Positions 1-7,052 of a stretch of DNA of 53,037 nt are shown piece by piece. The notes beneath the pieces are model-generated. The model made no database searches. It had not been told where the DNA came from and worked only from the letters and a program-made list of their open reading frames with translations. The translations under genes were made by a program, and so were the position numbers. This stretch comes from Streptococcus danieliae (GTDB lineage: Bacteria; Bacillota; Bacilli; Lactobacillales; Streptococcaceae), in contig NZ_JACBXX010000181.1 in NCBI RefSeq assembly GCF_013415245.1, positions 1-53,037 of the forward strand, given 5' to 3'. How positions within the stretch are numbered: the first letter of the stretch is position 1; the number at the start of each line of letters is the position of its first letter.

Positions 1-87
1 GATGCGTCTATGATAAGTAGCGTAGTCTTTATTTCTAAGAGCTAATCTCAATTCAGTTTCTTGTTGTTTATCTAATTTCAATTTCAT
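1..87 (-). CDS. Partial ORF, possible IS630-like transposase N-terminus
   Basis: An ORF starts at an ATG at 87 and runs off the left edge after 29 codons. It begins MKLKLDKQQETELRLAL and continues with a charged helix ending in YHRRI. That pattern resembles the N-terminal helix of IS630-family transposases, which usually carries an RRIQ-like motif. No good ribosome binding site is visible. Its position directly behind a regulator terminator fits an insertion. The family call rests only on this short stretch and could be wrong. Confidence 0.35.
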   Translation of the reverse strand, partial: MKLKLDKQQETELRLALRNKDYATYHRRI

Positions 88-222
88 ACAATCTATTATA
101 ATTCAAAATTCGATTTTTATTTAGTATAAAAAGTATATTCTTTCATCAGTGTCCAGAAAAGCTGTGTTTTTATACACTTAGGGCAAGGCAATGAATAGTT
201 ATAAATTCAGCCTATATTAAAA
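88..222. other. AT-rich intergenic stretch, no gene seen
   Basis: This AT-rich spacer lies between the partial left-edge ORF and the terminator of the Crp/Fnr gene. It holds a possible minus-strand promoter with TTGAAT and TATAAT close together near 98-108, but the spacing is not canonical. Nothing else is supported. Confidence 0.4.
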
Positions 223-241
223 GGGGTGGCTCAGCCACCCC
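223..241 (-). terminator. Intrinsic terminator of the Crp/Fnr gene
   Basis: An 8-bp GC-rich stem, GGGGTGGC paired with GCCACCCC around a 3-nt loop, begins immediately after the stop codon of the minus-strand gene. On that strand it is followed by TTTTAAT. Confidence 0.75.
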
Positions 242-242
242 C

Positions 243-926
243 TTATTTGGTATATTGGTAAAAATAGTCACGATCTAGAAAGGAAACATGTTTGCCTGAA
301 ATTTGAATCTTTTCTTCCTCCTTGAGTTCCTTCAGCACCCGACTAACTGTTTCCCGAGTCGTCCCACTCATATCTGCTAATTCATAGGTCGTCAACTTAA
401 ACGGTAGGGTACTCTCATCAGATTTCAACATCTCCCAGAAGAGAATTCCTAAAGATTGAATCACCCGATCTTTAGCATTGGAAGTAACCGTATTGCGAAC
501 CCGCAACTCATGCAGATTCAACAGACGCGAGACCTTACCAAACAGATGCTTCATCTGTTCTGGATTTTTCAGAGAATATTCCTCATAGAGTTGCACCGGT
601 AGTTCATAATAAACCACATCGGTCATGGCCAGAGCAGAAAAATGATAGACGTCCTCTGTAAATAAATCACCATAAGGAAAAATTGTTCCATGTTGGATAA
701 AATCCATGTAGTAAAAGGAACCGGACTGGTCTGCCATCTCAATTTTAAAATAGCCACTTTGGACCAAAAAGAGATTCTCACGCGCATCCCCAACAAAGAA
801 AAGACGCTGCCCCTTCCCAGCTCGTCGTAATTTGGTTTTCCGAGCTAATTGGTCAAACTCATAGGCCGGAAAGAAACGGAAATCGTCTAAGGATCGTAAA
901 TAATCGTAATCATTCTTAGAAATCAT
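243..926 (-). CDS. Crp/Fnr family transcriptional regulator (FlpS/ArcR-like)
   Basis: This is a DNA-binding regulator of the Crp/Fnr family, 227 aa from the chosen start. An N-terminal cyclic-nucleotide-binding-like beta barrel (about residues 20-120) leads into a dimer helix and a C-terminal winged helix with TTYELADMSGTTRETVSRVL as recognition helix-turn-helix. The ATG at 926 is preceded by GAGGAGGTG; a TTG five codons upstream is less likely. I see no Fnr-type cysteine cluster in the N-terminus. It is divergent from argR. In streptococci this regulator pair is normally found beside the arginine deiminase (arc) genes, with the Crp/Fnr member activating them. The arc genes are not in the window, so the role is inferred from neighbourhood knowledge. 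Confidence 0.85.
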   Translation of the reverse strand: MISKNDYDYLRSLDDFRFFPAYEFDQLARKTKLRRAGKGQRLFFVGDARENLFLVQSGYFKIEMADQSGSFYYMDFIQHGTIFPYGDLFTEDVYHFSALAMTDVVYYELPVQLYEEYSLKNPEQMKHLFGKVSRLLNLHELRVRNTVTSNAKDRVIQSLGILFWEMLKSDESTLPFKLTTYELADMSGTTRETVSRVLKELKEEEKIQISGKHVSFLDRDYFYQYTK

Positions 927-973
927 AGGCCACCTCCTCAATAGTTATTATATCATAAAGGGTTTTCAGGAAT

Positions 974-1004
974 TTGTTTCCGTTTTCAAATTTTTTGCTA
1001 TACT
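974..1004 (+). promoter_or_regulatory. argR promoter
   Basis: A -10 hexamer TATACT lies at 999-1004 inside the string TTTTGCTATACTTAGGGGG, with a weak -35 TTGTTT at 974-979 (19-nt spacer). The same extended -10 string recurs before the response regulator and pepF genes. Confidence 0.6.
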
Positions 1005-1027
1005 TAGGGGGAAAGAAAGGAGATATG

Positions 1028-1507
1028 ATGTACAAAAAATCACTGCGACAACACTTAATCCGGTCTCTCATCAGTCAAGAACGGATTCATACGCAAGATC
1101 AACTCCAAGACCGCCTCCGGGACAATGGCATCGAAGTCACCCAGGCTACTCTCTCCCGTGACATTAAAGATCTTAACCTGGTCAAGGTCAACAACAATGG
1201 GACGAGTTACTACCAAGCTGTCAGTCTACCCAATAACAATTTGGAACAGCGACTGCGCTTCTACATGGAGGACTCACTGCTGGCTATGCGCGTGGTTCAG
1301 AATCAAGTGATCCTCAAGAGCCTCCCTGGTCAAGCTCAAGCTTTTGGGGCTATCTTGGACAATATGGCCCTAAGCCAGATTGTGGCCACCATTTGCGGGG
1401 ATGATGTCTGCCTCATCATCTGCGAAGATCAAAAGCAAGCTCAAACAACCTTTCAAATCCTCGGCCAATATACCCCACCCTTTTTCTTCGGTCAGGATAG
1501 CCCTTAA
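1028..1507 (+). CDS. argR: Arginine repressor ArgR family regulator
   Basis: This 159-aa protein has the usual ArgR length and order. The N-terminal winged helix (about residues 5-65) carries the ArgR signature TQATLSRDIKDL. A linker and a C-terminal hexamerisation and arginine-binding domain follow, with ICGDDVCLIIC matching the family's GDD motif, whose aspartates contact arginine. The ATG at 1028 is chosen over the adjacent ATG at 1025 because AAAGGAG then lies 5 nt upstream. The gene is divergent from a Crp/Fnr regulator, the arrangement seen around arc genes, where such ArgR proteins control arginine catabolism. Several ArgR paralogues are usual in streptococci, so which one this is remains open. 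Confidence 0.9.
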   Translation: MYKKSLRQHLIRSLISQERIHTQDQLQDRLRDNGIEVTQATLSRDIKDLNLVKVNNNGTSYYQAVSLPNNNLEQRLRFYMEDSLLAMRVVQNQVILKSLPGQAQAFGAILDNMALSQIVATICGDDVCLIICEDQKQAQTTFQILGQYTPPFFFGQDSP

Positions 1508-1540
1508 AAAGTTACAGCCGCTAGTGTGAATAACCGACTT

Positions 1541-1567
1541 CCTTCTCCCCTACACAGAAGGTTTTTT
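1541..1567 (+). terminator. Terminator of argR
   Basis: A 6-bp stem, CCTTCT paired with AGAAGG, is followed directly by six T residues. Confidence 0.75.
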
Positions 1568-1596
1568 CCCGTGCTCATCTTCAATCCAAAAGCAAA

Positions 1597-1630
1597 GAAA
1601 CCTGAATCGTCTAAGGGCGATTCAGGTTTC
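1597..1630 (-). terminator. Terminator of the ABC transporter operon
   Basis: This is a 13-bp perfect stem, GAAACCTGAATCG paired with CGATTCAGGTTTC around an 8-nt loop. On the minus strand it is followed by TTTGCTTTT and lies just after the ATPase stop codon. Confidence 0.85.
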
Positions 1631-1634
1631 TGTC

Positions 1635-2435
1635 TTATAACATCATTTCATCGTCAACCAAGGCTTGGCCACTGTTTTTGTGGAAGAGGTCCAAGAGGTT
1701 TTGGACGGTAAGATTGGCTTTTTCTTCTCCTTTGACGTCCACCACAATGCGACCTTGATGGAGCATCACCAAGCGGTTTCCATACTCGATGGCATTTTCC
1801 ATATTGTGGGTGATCATCAGAGCTGTTAGTTTGTCTTTTTCAACAATTTTTTTGGTCAAATCCATCACCATATCACTGGTTTTCGGATCCAAGGCAGCTG
1901 TGTGCTCATCTAGAAGCAGAACCTTTGGTTTTACCAAGGAAGCCATCAACAGCGTTAGCGCTTGGCGTTGGCCTCCGGATAGGAATTGGGTGTCCACTTT
2001 CATCCGGTTTTCCAAGCCCAAACCAAGTTCTTTCAAGGCTTCTTTGAAAATTTTCCGTTCAGAATCTTTAACTCCCCAACTGAGGCCCCGTTTTTGACCA
2101 CGACGGTAGGCTACAGCCATATTTTCTTCAATTGTCAACCGCGAGGCTGTTCCCATTTTGGGATCTTGGAAAACACGACTGATGTCAACAGCCCGTTTCG
2201 CAGCAGGTACCGTCTTGATGGATTTCCCTTCTAGAAGGATGTCTCCTGAGTCAACCAACAAAGTTCCGGCTAGGGTATTCATCAACGTTGATTTTCCTGC
2301 CCCGTTCCCACCGATGATGGAGATGAAATCCCCTTCTTCAACCTCGAGGTTCATTCCCCGAAGCACATGGTTTTCATTGATGGTGCCAGCTTCGAAGGTT
2401 TTATGAATATCTTGAATGGATAAAATACTTGTCAT
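1635..2435 (-). CDS. ABC transporter ATP-binding protein (TrpZ-like)
   Basis: This is the nucleotide-binding subunit of an importer, 266 aa. It has Walker A GGNGAGKST near residue 43, the signature LSGGQRQ, Walker B VLLLDEHTAALD, and the switch histidine in MITHN. It is last in an operon after a permease and two lipoproteins, 12 nt downstream of the permease. Glutamate-to-histidine context around LDEHTAALD is typical of the branched-chain or TrpXYZ-like subgroup. The start ATG follows AGGAGGAAAGCAAG. The substrate is inferred from the lipoprotein family and the Tyr/Phe leader peptide to be an aromatic amino acid; the sequence of this subunit alone does not show it. Confidence 0.9.
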   Translation of the reverse strand: MTSILSIQDIHKTFEAGTINENHVLRGMNLEVEEGDFISIIGGNGAGKSTLMNTLAGTLLVDSGDILLEGKSIKTVPAAKRAVDISRVFQDPKMGTASRLTIEENMAVAYRRGQKRGLSWGVKDSERKIFKEALKELGLGLENRMKVDTQFLSGGQRQALTLLMASLVKPKVLLLDEHTAALDPKTSDMVMDLTKKIVEKDKLTALMITHNMENAIEYGNRLVMLHQGRIVVDVKGEEKANLTVQNLLDLFHKNSGQALVDDEMML

Positions 2436-2447
2436 CTTGCTTTCCTC

Positions 2448-3344
2448 CTATGCCGTTTTGTCTGTCACATTGATCTTACGCACACGCAACTTCTTTTGAA
2501 TTTCTGGCACAAAAAGAACAACGGCCAAGAGAGTTGCTGAGAAGAGTTTCACAAGATCCGCATCCATACCTGGGATTTCCAAGATAGCCAAGATAATCAA
2601 GCGGTAGATCACTGATCCCAAGACAACTGAGAGCAGACGCCAACCAATACGCAAGTTGCGCAGAATAACTTCCGCAATAATCACAGAGGCCAAACCAATA
2701 ACAATGGTCCCAGTCCCTGAGTTCAAATCCGCAAAGCCATTGTTCTGCGTTAGCAGAGCACCACTCAAGGCGATCAACCCATTGGACAACATGTAGCCAT
2801 AAATTTTCATGCGGTTAACATTGATTCCATTAGCCTCACTCATCGGAATATTATCCCCCGTTGAGCGCAGCGCCAAACCAATTTGCGTATTCATCAACAA
2901 GGTTAACAAGAGAATCACAACAGCCACAAAGAGACTTCCGATAATGAGGACAGCTGTTGTTTTGCTCAAACCCAGACCCTGCAGTTGGGTAACCAGGGTC
3001 TCCTGACGAAGCAGGGCCACATTGGCCTTACCTAAAATCTTTAAGTTAATGGAATACAAACCAGTTAGGGTAACAATCCCTGTCAAAAGGGCTGGAATTT
3101 TCATCTTAGTATGAAGAAGTCCGGATACCAAACCTGCTCCCATCCCGGCTACAAAGGCCAATAAGGTTGCAAGTAGAGGATTCATCCCCCCAACAATTCC
3201 GGTAGCAGCTACAGCTGCACCGAGGGGATAAGCTCCCTCTGCTGTCAAATCGGCAATATCCAAAATACGATAGGTCACATAAACACCGATGGCCATAATC
3301 GACCACAAAAGCCCCTGTGACACACTTGATAAAATAAGATCCAC
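2448..3344 (-). CDS. ABC transporter permease (TrpY-like)
   Basis: This 298-aa protein is hydrophobic over most of its length, with about eight to nine membrane helices, and has the branched-chain-amino-acid permease fold. The conserved stretch DIADLTAEGAYPLGAAVAA near residue 30 is typical of permeases that pair with ABC_sub_bind lipoproteins. The start is GTG at 3344, preceded by AAAAGGAG with 6 nt spacing. A short charged C-terminus (KKLRVRKINVTDKTA) faces the cytoplasm by the positive-inside rule. It sits between the lipoprotein genes and the ATPase gene, so it is the channel subunit of that importer. Confidence 0.9.
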   Translation of the reverse strand: MDLILSSVSQGLLWSIMAIGVYVTYRILDIADLTAEGAYPLGAAVAATGIVGGMNPLLATLLAFVAGMGAGLVSGLLHTKMKIPALLTGIVTLTGLYSINLKILGKANVALLRQETLVTQLQGLGLSKTTAVLIIGSLFVAVVILLLTLLMNTQIGLALRSTGDNIPMSEANGINVNRMKIYGYMLSNGLIALSGALLTQNNGFADLNSGTGTIVIGLASVIIAEVILRNLRIGWRLLSVVLGSVIYRLIILAILEIPGMDADLVKLFSATLLAVVLFVPEIQKKLRVRKINVTDKTA

Positions 3345-3362
3345 GTTCTACTCCTTTTAGGA

Positions 3363-3394
3363 GATTAGAGAACAATGAGTCACTGTCTCTAATC
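3363..3394 (-). promoter_or_regulatory. Intercistronic hairpin between lipoprotein and permease genes
   Basis: A 9-bp perfect stem, GATTAGAGA paired with TCTCTAATC around a 14-nt loop, fills the 63-nt gap after the lipoprotein stop. It has no T-run, so it is more likely an mRNA stabiliser or processing site than a full terminator. Such hairpins often raise binding-protein expression relative to permease. Confidence 0.55.
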
Positions 3395-3407
3395 CCAACA
3401 ATTTCAC

Positions 3408-4382
3408 CTAATCTTTTACAGTTAATTTACTTGTGTCAATTCCCAGTTTCTTAGCCATCTCTTCATTAACATGGAGGCTAACTGTTTCTGGGTATTCCAC
3501 AGCCATCTCAGCTGGTTGTGCCCCTTCGAGGATTTTCAAAGCCATCTTGGCTGTCTGCCGTCCCAACGCTTCATAATTGGTTCCATAAGTTAGGAGACCA
3601 CCCTCGTCCACCATGTCGGTAGAACCACCAATTACAGGAACCTTGTGGCTGACAGAAAGTTCACCAATCATGGTCATGGTTGAAGCAACCGTATTATCCG
3701 TTGGAATGAAGACAGCATCCACATCCTTCATCAAGCTGGTTACCGCATCTTGCACTCCATTGGTATTTGAAATTCCCTTCAAGACCACTTTATAGCCCGC
3801 TTTTTCAAGCAAGGGTTGAGCTGTTTCGACCTGGACTTCCGAATTTCGTTCACTCGTGTTGTAAAGAATTCCAACTGTTTTGGCATTCGGTACCGCTTGT
3901 CCCAACAATTGAACCTGTTTGTCAATCGGTGCCTGGTCACTGGTACCTGTCAAGAGACCGCCTGGCTTTTTGATGGACTCTACCAAATCAGCCGATAGGG
4001 GATCTGTAACTGCCGTGAAAAGAATCGGTGTATCTGTTGAAGCTGTTGCCAAACTTTGAGCCGCTGGAGTTGCAATCGCTAGAACCAAGTCATTGTTGCT
4101 AGCCAATTGCTCCGAAATCGTTTGGAGATTGGCTTGGTCTCCTTGGGCATTTTGGTAATCCAAGGTAAGCTTCTCACCCTCTTTATAACCATTGTCAGCT
4201 AACTCTGCTTTAAATCCTTCTCGAGCTGCTGTTAGGGAATCGTGCTCCATATACTGAAGAATCCCAACTTTGACACCGTTCGCATTTCCAGATTGGCTTT
4301 GAGTGCTCGAACAAGCCGCCAAACCAAGAGCTGCTAGACCGATTAATGAGGTTGTGAGTAAATATTTTCCGATTTTTTTCAT
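3408..4382 (-). CDS. ABC transporter substrate-binding lipoprotein 1 (TrpX-like)
   Basis: This 324-aa lipoprotein has a signal peptide ending in the lipobox LAAC (Cys at about residue 24), so it should be anchored to the outer face of the membrane. The rest is an ABC_sub_bind (TrpX/peripla-BP-4-like) fold with recognisable stretches VGILQYMEHDSLTAAREGF, NAQGDQANLQTI, FTAVTDPLSADLV and GILYNTSERNSEVQ. It is a close paralogue of the gene just upstream, sharing all these motifs. AAAGGAAG precedes the ATG. In S. pneumoniae the related TrpX binds tryptophan and other aromatic amino acids; the ligand here is inferred, not shown. Confidence 0.9.
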   Translation of the reverse strand: MKKIGKYLLTTSLIGLAALGLAACSSTQSQSGNANGVKVGILQYMEHDSLTAAREGFKAELADNGYKEGEKLTLDYQNAQGDQANLQTISEQLASNNDLVLAIATPAAQSLATASTDTPILFTAVTDPLSADLVESIKKPGGLLTGTSDQAPIDKQVQLLGQAVPNAKTVGILYNTSERNSEVQVETAQPLLEKAGYKVVLKGISNTNGVQDAVTSLMKDVDAVFIPTDNTVASTMTMIGELSVSHKVPVIGGSTDMVDEGGLLTYGTNYEALGRQTAKMALKILEGAQPAEMAVEYPETVSLHVNEEMAKKLGIDTSKLTVKD

Positions 4383-4393
4383 AGTTTCTTCCT

Positions 4394-5353
4394 TTATTTC
4401 TCTAAGGCTTTAATGGTTTCTGGATCAATTTCCAGAACCTTAGCCATCTCTTCATTCACTGCAATACTTGCTTTTTCAGGTGCTTTAACTGCTAAATCAG
4501 CTGGTTTTTCTCCTTTAAGGATATCAACTGCCAATTCACCAGCCTGAACACCAATCGCATGGTAATCTACCCCGTAGGTAAAGAGTGCTGCGTCAATCAC
4601 AGCGTTGTCTCCACCCATAGCAGGGACTTTCGCTTCTTTCAAAACATCACCGATAGTACCCGCTGTCGAAGCAACTGTTGTATCGATTGGGAAGTAGATT
4701 GCATCTACTTGTCCTGCCAATGACGTAACCGCTTGTTGAACATCATTGGTTGTTGTGACTGTTTTGATAACAACCTTGATTCCCTTGCCTTTCAAGATTT
4801 TCTCTGCTTCTTTGGCTTGGGACTCAGAGTTAACTTCACTGGAGTTGTAGAAGATCCCAACCGTTTTCGCATCCGGAACCACTTTCAACAACATGTCCAA
4901 TTGTCCTTTGACATCCGCAGAATCCGTTGAACCTGTCATACTTCCACCAGGTTGTTCCAAAGAATCCACCAAACCAGCTGCAACAGGATCCGTAACAGCT
5001 GTAAAGACCGATGGTGTTTCAGCATCCACACTCAACAAAGACTGGGCTGCTGGTGTCGCAATGGCAAAGTTCACATCATTTTTGCCAGCCAACTGCTCGA
5101 CCATGGTTTGAAGATTAGCCTGGTCCCCTTGAGCATTTTGAAGGTCAACCCTTAGATTCTCCCCTTCTTTGTATCCGGCTTTTTCAAGAGCTTCCATAAA
5201 GCCTTGACGCGTTGAAGTGAGGGCTTCATGCTCTGCGTATTGGATAATCCCAACCTTAGTCTCTCCATTCTGACCACTCGATGCTGAGCAGGCTGCTAAG
5301 GTTACAGCGGATAAAAAGGCTACCGAGCCTGTCAAAAACTTCTTAAATCGCAT
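4394..5353 (-). CDS. ABC transporter substrate-binding lipoprotein 2 (TrpX-like)
   Basis: This is the first gene of the operon, 319 aa from the chosen start. The signal peptide ends in the lipobox TLAAC. The fold and motifs match the next gene (VGIIQYAEHEALTSTRQGF, NAQGDQANLQTMVEQLA, FTAVTDPVAAGLVDS, GIFYNSSEVNSESQ), so the two genes come from a tandem duplication. Two in-frame ATGs sit near GAGGAG; the one at 5353 has 8-nt spacing, and the one at 5359 only 2 nt. Transcription reads through a structured leader with a terminator and leader peptide. Having two binding proteins for one permease suggests related but different ligands, for example different aromatic amino acids; this is inference. 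Confidence 0.9.
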   Translation of the reverse strand: MRFKKFLTGSVAFLSAVTLAACSASSGQNGETKVGIIQYAEHEALTSTRQGFMEALEKAGYKEGENLRVDLQNAQGDQANLQTMVEQLAGKNDVNFAIATPAAQSLLSVDAETPSVFTAVTDPVAAGLVDSLEQPGGSMTGSTDSADVKGQLDMLLKVVPDAKTVGIFYNSSEVNSESQAKEAEKILKGKGIKVVIKTVTTTNDVQQAVTSLAGQVDAIYFPIDTTVASTAGTIGDVLKEAKVPAMGGDNAVIDAALFTYGVDYHAIGVQAGELAVDILKGEKPADLAVKAPEKASIAVNEEMAKVLEIDPETIKALEK

Positions 5354-5399
5354 ATTCATTTCTCCTCTTTGTCTTTTCCTTAAACGAGAACCTGGATAC

Positions 5400-5435
5400 A
5401 AAAAATGGGACCGTTTCTGCTATCTAAACGGCCCC
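5400..5435 (-). terminator. Leader (attenuator) terminator of the ABC operon
   Basis: On the minus strand GGGGCCGTTT pairs with AAACGGTCCC (10 bp including one G-U) around a 9-nt loop, then comes a run of T residues ending at 5400. It lies between the operon promoter and the first structural gene, so it must be conditionally bypassed. Confidence 0.85.
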
Positions 5436-5458
5436 TTTTCAATTCAACTGTATGAAGA

Positions 5459-5634
5459 AACAGACTGATTTGACCTGCCACCTAGATATCCCATCTATGC
5501 AGGTACAGTCAAAACTACCACAGCTACATAGATACAAACGAAACGTTCTCGTGTTTGTATCCATGAAACCAGGCTACAAACACTATCTAAAAGTAGCTGT
5601 AGAAATATGTATGATTCACTGCTGTTGTTTGGCT
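5459..5634 (-). promoter_or_regulatory. Structured attenuator leader RNA with competing hairpins
   Basis: In minus-strand order the leader contains GTGTTTGTA just after the leader-peptide stop, then a GATACAAACAC segment, then GTTTGTATC. The middle segment can pair with either neighbour (9 bp each way), a classic mutually exclusive choice. ACAGCTAC, inside the Tyr-Ser-Tyr codons, can also pair with GTAGCTGT further down, extended by TAGATA with TATCTA. A third nested hairpin (GACTG/CAGTC, ACCTGC/GCAGGT, TAGAT/ATCTA) precedes the terminator. I looked for a T-box sequence (TGGNACCGCG) and did not find one. Confidence 0.65.
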
Positions 5635-5646
5635 AGTTCTCAACAT
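5587..5646 (-). CDS. Tyr/Phe-rich leader peptide (19 aa)
   Basis: An ATG at 5646 opens a 19-codon frame ending HTYFYSYF-stop: three Tyr and two Phe among the last six codons, immediately before TAG at 5587-5589. AGAAAGGA lies upstream at a rather long 12-nt spacing. The Tyr codons TAC-AGC-TAC form one arm of a leader stem, so ribosome stalling there would alter folding of the leader RNA. This is the layout of a ribosome-mediated attenuator for tyrosine or phenylalanine supply. The peptide itself probably has no function after translation. The frame is short and the ribosome binding site weak, so confidence comes mainly from codon content and position. Confidence 0.65.
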   Translation of the reverse strand: MLRTSQTTAVNHTYFYSYF

Positions 5647-5685
5647 ACCGTAGTTTTTCCTTTCTCCATTTTTAAGGTTAAGGAT

Positions 5686-5714
5686 ATGGTAAACTATTTT
5701 GAAAAAGGTGTCAA
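5686..5714 (-). promoter_or_regulatory. Promoter of the ABC operon leader
   Basis: A consensus -35 TTGACA (5714-5709) and -10 TACCAT (5691-5686) are separated by exactly 17 nt. Transcription would start near 5679, giving an untranslated leader of about 325 nt before the first lipoprotein. Confidence 0.8.
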
Positions 5715-5757
5715 GCCCTTTTCAGCTTTTTTTCCAAAAAATCTCTCCAGTAAGACA

Positions 5758-5849
5758 AATTATAAAAGAATATAAAAGATCGAATGAATTATAAAAGATT
5801 ATAAAAATTGAACTTAATTATAAAAGATTATAAAATAGTTATAAACGAT
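5758..5849 (+). repeat. 29-bp tandem repeat array (iteron-like)
   Basis: The string AATTATAAAAGA starts at 5758, 5787 and 5816, exactly 29 bp apart. Each unit carries two TATAAAAGAT-like half-sites 10 bp apart (5761/5771, 5790/5800, 5819/5829), and a seventh half-site TATAAACGAT starts at 5840. The array ends 25 bp before the ATPase start codon, so it overlaps the region where that gene's promoter must be. Confidence 0.85.
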
Positions 5850-5873
5850 CAAAGAATAACTAAGGAGGTAAAA

Positions 5874-6926
5874 ATGACAAATCCTTTTACACTTGGTTTT
5901 GGTAAAAAACCATTCACCTATATCGACCGCACCTCACAAACAACCATGATTTTAGAAGACATCACTTCTGTCAACCCTTCTTCACAAGCCTATATTCTAA
6001 CAGGAGTCAGAGGAGTTGGTAAAACGGTTATGATGAATGAAATCGCTCGTCGCTTAAAAGAAAGACAAGACTGGATTACCATAAAACTAAACCCCAATCG
6101 CCCATTATTCGAAAGTTTAGCCGCAAAATTATACGAAGAGCCCGAGATCGGAATTCTCTTTCATCAGGCAAAGCTAAATCTGTCTCTTTTCGGTTTGGGA
6201 ATCGACATCGAACAGGTCCCTCCTGTCGTAAACATCGAGACCGCACTGGAAAAAATGTTTTTGCAACTCCAGAAACATCAGAAAAAAGTTCTTATCGCTA
6301 TTGATGAAGTTACAAAAACAGAGGACCTAAAAGCCTTTGTTTCTTCCTTTCAATTATGGATCAGTGATGACCTACCGGTATCTCTACTAATGACCGGTTT
6401 ATACGAAAATATCTCTCTTCTTCAAAACGATTCAAGTTTGACATTTCTACACCGCTCTAAAAAAATCTATGTATCCCCTTTGAATTATCAATCCATTGCC
6501 AAATCCTACCAAGAGATTTTCCAGCTATCTGATATCGAAGCTGTGGAGATGAGCAAATTGACCAAAGGTTTCCCCTTCGCTTTCCAAGTACTAGGCTACC
6601 TCAAATGGACAGAACAAGAAAAAGAGCTTAGCCAGCTCTTAAATGCCTTCGATGACTACCTCCAAGAATATGTCTACAATAAAATTTGGTCAGAACTATC
6701 TGACCTTGACCGAGAAGTTCTAGAAGCCTTTCTAGACAGCCCCGACAAAGAGGTAGCCGTGAGCCAGCTCCGTGATACTATTGATTTCCCCGCCAATAAA
6801 TTTTCTGTTTACCGAGAACGATTGATTCGAAAAGGCATTGTCCGAGCAAGCAAAAGAGGTTACTTGGCCTTAACACTCCCCAGATTTCATAATTTCTTGC
6901 AGCATATGGTCTTATACAATCGTTAG
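5874..6926 (+). CDS. AAA-family ATPase with C-terminal winged helix (orphan)
   Basis: This 350-aa P-loop ATPase resembles the archaeal-type/Orc1-Cdc6-like predicted ATPases. It has Walker A GVRGVGKT near residue 46 and Walker B KVLIAIDEV near residue 140. A sensor-like stretch (VSLLMTGLYENI) follows, then a lid region and a C-terminal winged helix (about residues 270-345, FPANKFSVYRERLIRKGIV). The ATG at 5874 is set by AAGGAGGTAAAA. The neighbours are unrelated transporters and sensors, so no partner is visible. The iteron-like repeats directly upstream suggest that the winged helix binds its own promoter or that the repeats are the protein's assembly site. The biological role is unknown. Confidence 0.8.
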   Translation: MTNPFTLGFGKKPFTYIDRTSQTTMILEDITSVNPSSQAYILTGVRGVGKTVMMNEIARRLKERQDWITIKLNPNRPLFESLAAKLYEEPEIGILFHQAKLNLSLFGLGIDIEQVPPVVNIETALEKMFLQLQKHQKKVLIAIDEVTKTEDLKAFVSSFQLWISDDLPVSLLMTGLYENISLLQNDSSLTFLHRSKKIYVSPLNYQSIAKSYQEIFQLSDIEAVEMSKLTKGFPFAFQVLGYLKWTEQEKELSQLLNAFDDYLQEYVYNKIWSELSDLDREVLEAFLDSPDKEVAVSQLRDTIDFPANKFSVYRERLIRKGIVRASKRGYLALTLPRFHNFLQHMVLYNR

Positions 6927-6974
6927 AACGAGCGGTTTCACCAATACGGTAAAAGATCACTACTTTTTTTAAAA

Positions 6975-7018
6975 TCATTTCCTTTCTTCATTTTCCCTTC
7001 ATTTTTCTCCTTTATACT
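6975..7018 (+). promoter_or_regulatory. Activator-type promoter of the PepSY gene
   Basis: TATACT lies at 7013-7018, but there is no -35 hexamer at the right distance. Instead TCATTT-type direct repeats lie at 6975, 6988 and 6999; the last two are CTTCATTTT copies 11 bp apart. Direct repeats one helical turn apart across the -35 are the usual target of OmpR-family regulators, and such a regulator is encoded just downstream. Confidence 0.55.
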
Positions 7019-7052
7019 AAAACCATACAAAATGAAAAGGGGAGATCTACTC

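Noticed and set aside
5400-5700. T-box riboswitch before the TrpXYZ-like operon
   Set aside because: No TGGNACCGCG-type antiterminator sequence is present. AGGTGGCAGG is the nearest match and lacks the essential ACC. The leader-peptide frame explains the structure better.
5452-5775. 107-aa plus-strand ORF (MKKQTDLTCHLDIPSMQVQ...)
   Set aside because: It runs antisense through the attenuator leader, has no ribosome binding site and an improbable composition. It is a by-product of the leader's stems.
5758-5849. CRISPR array or replication origin
   Set aside because: The repeats are contiguous AT-rich half-sites with no unique spacers of 30 bp, and no DnaA-box cluster or replication gene is present. 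An operator or iteron array fits better.
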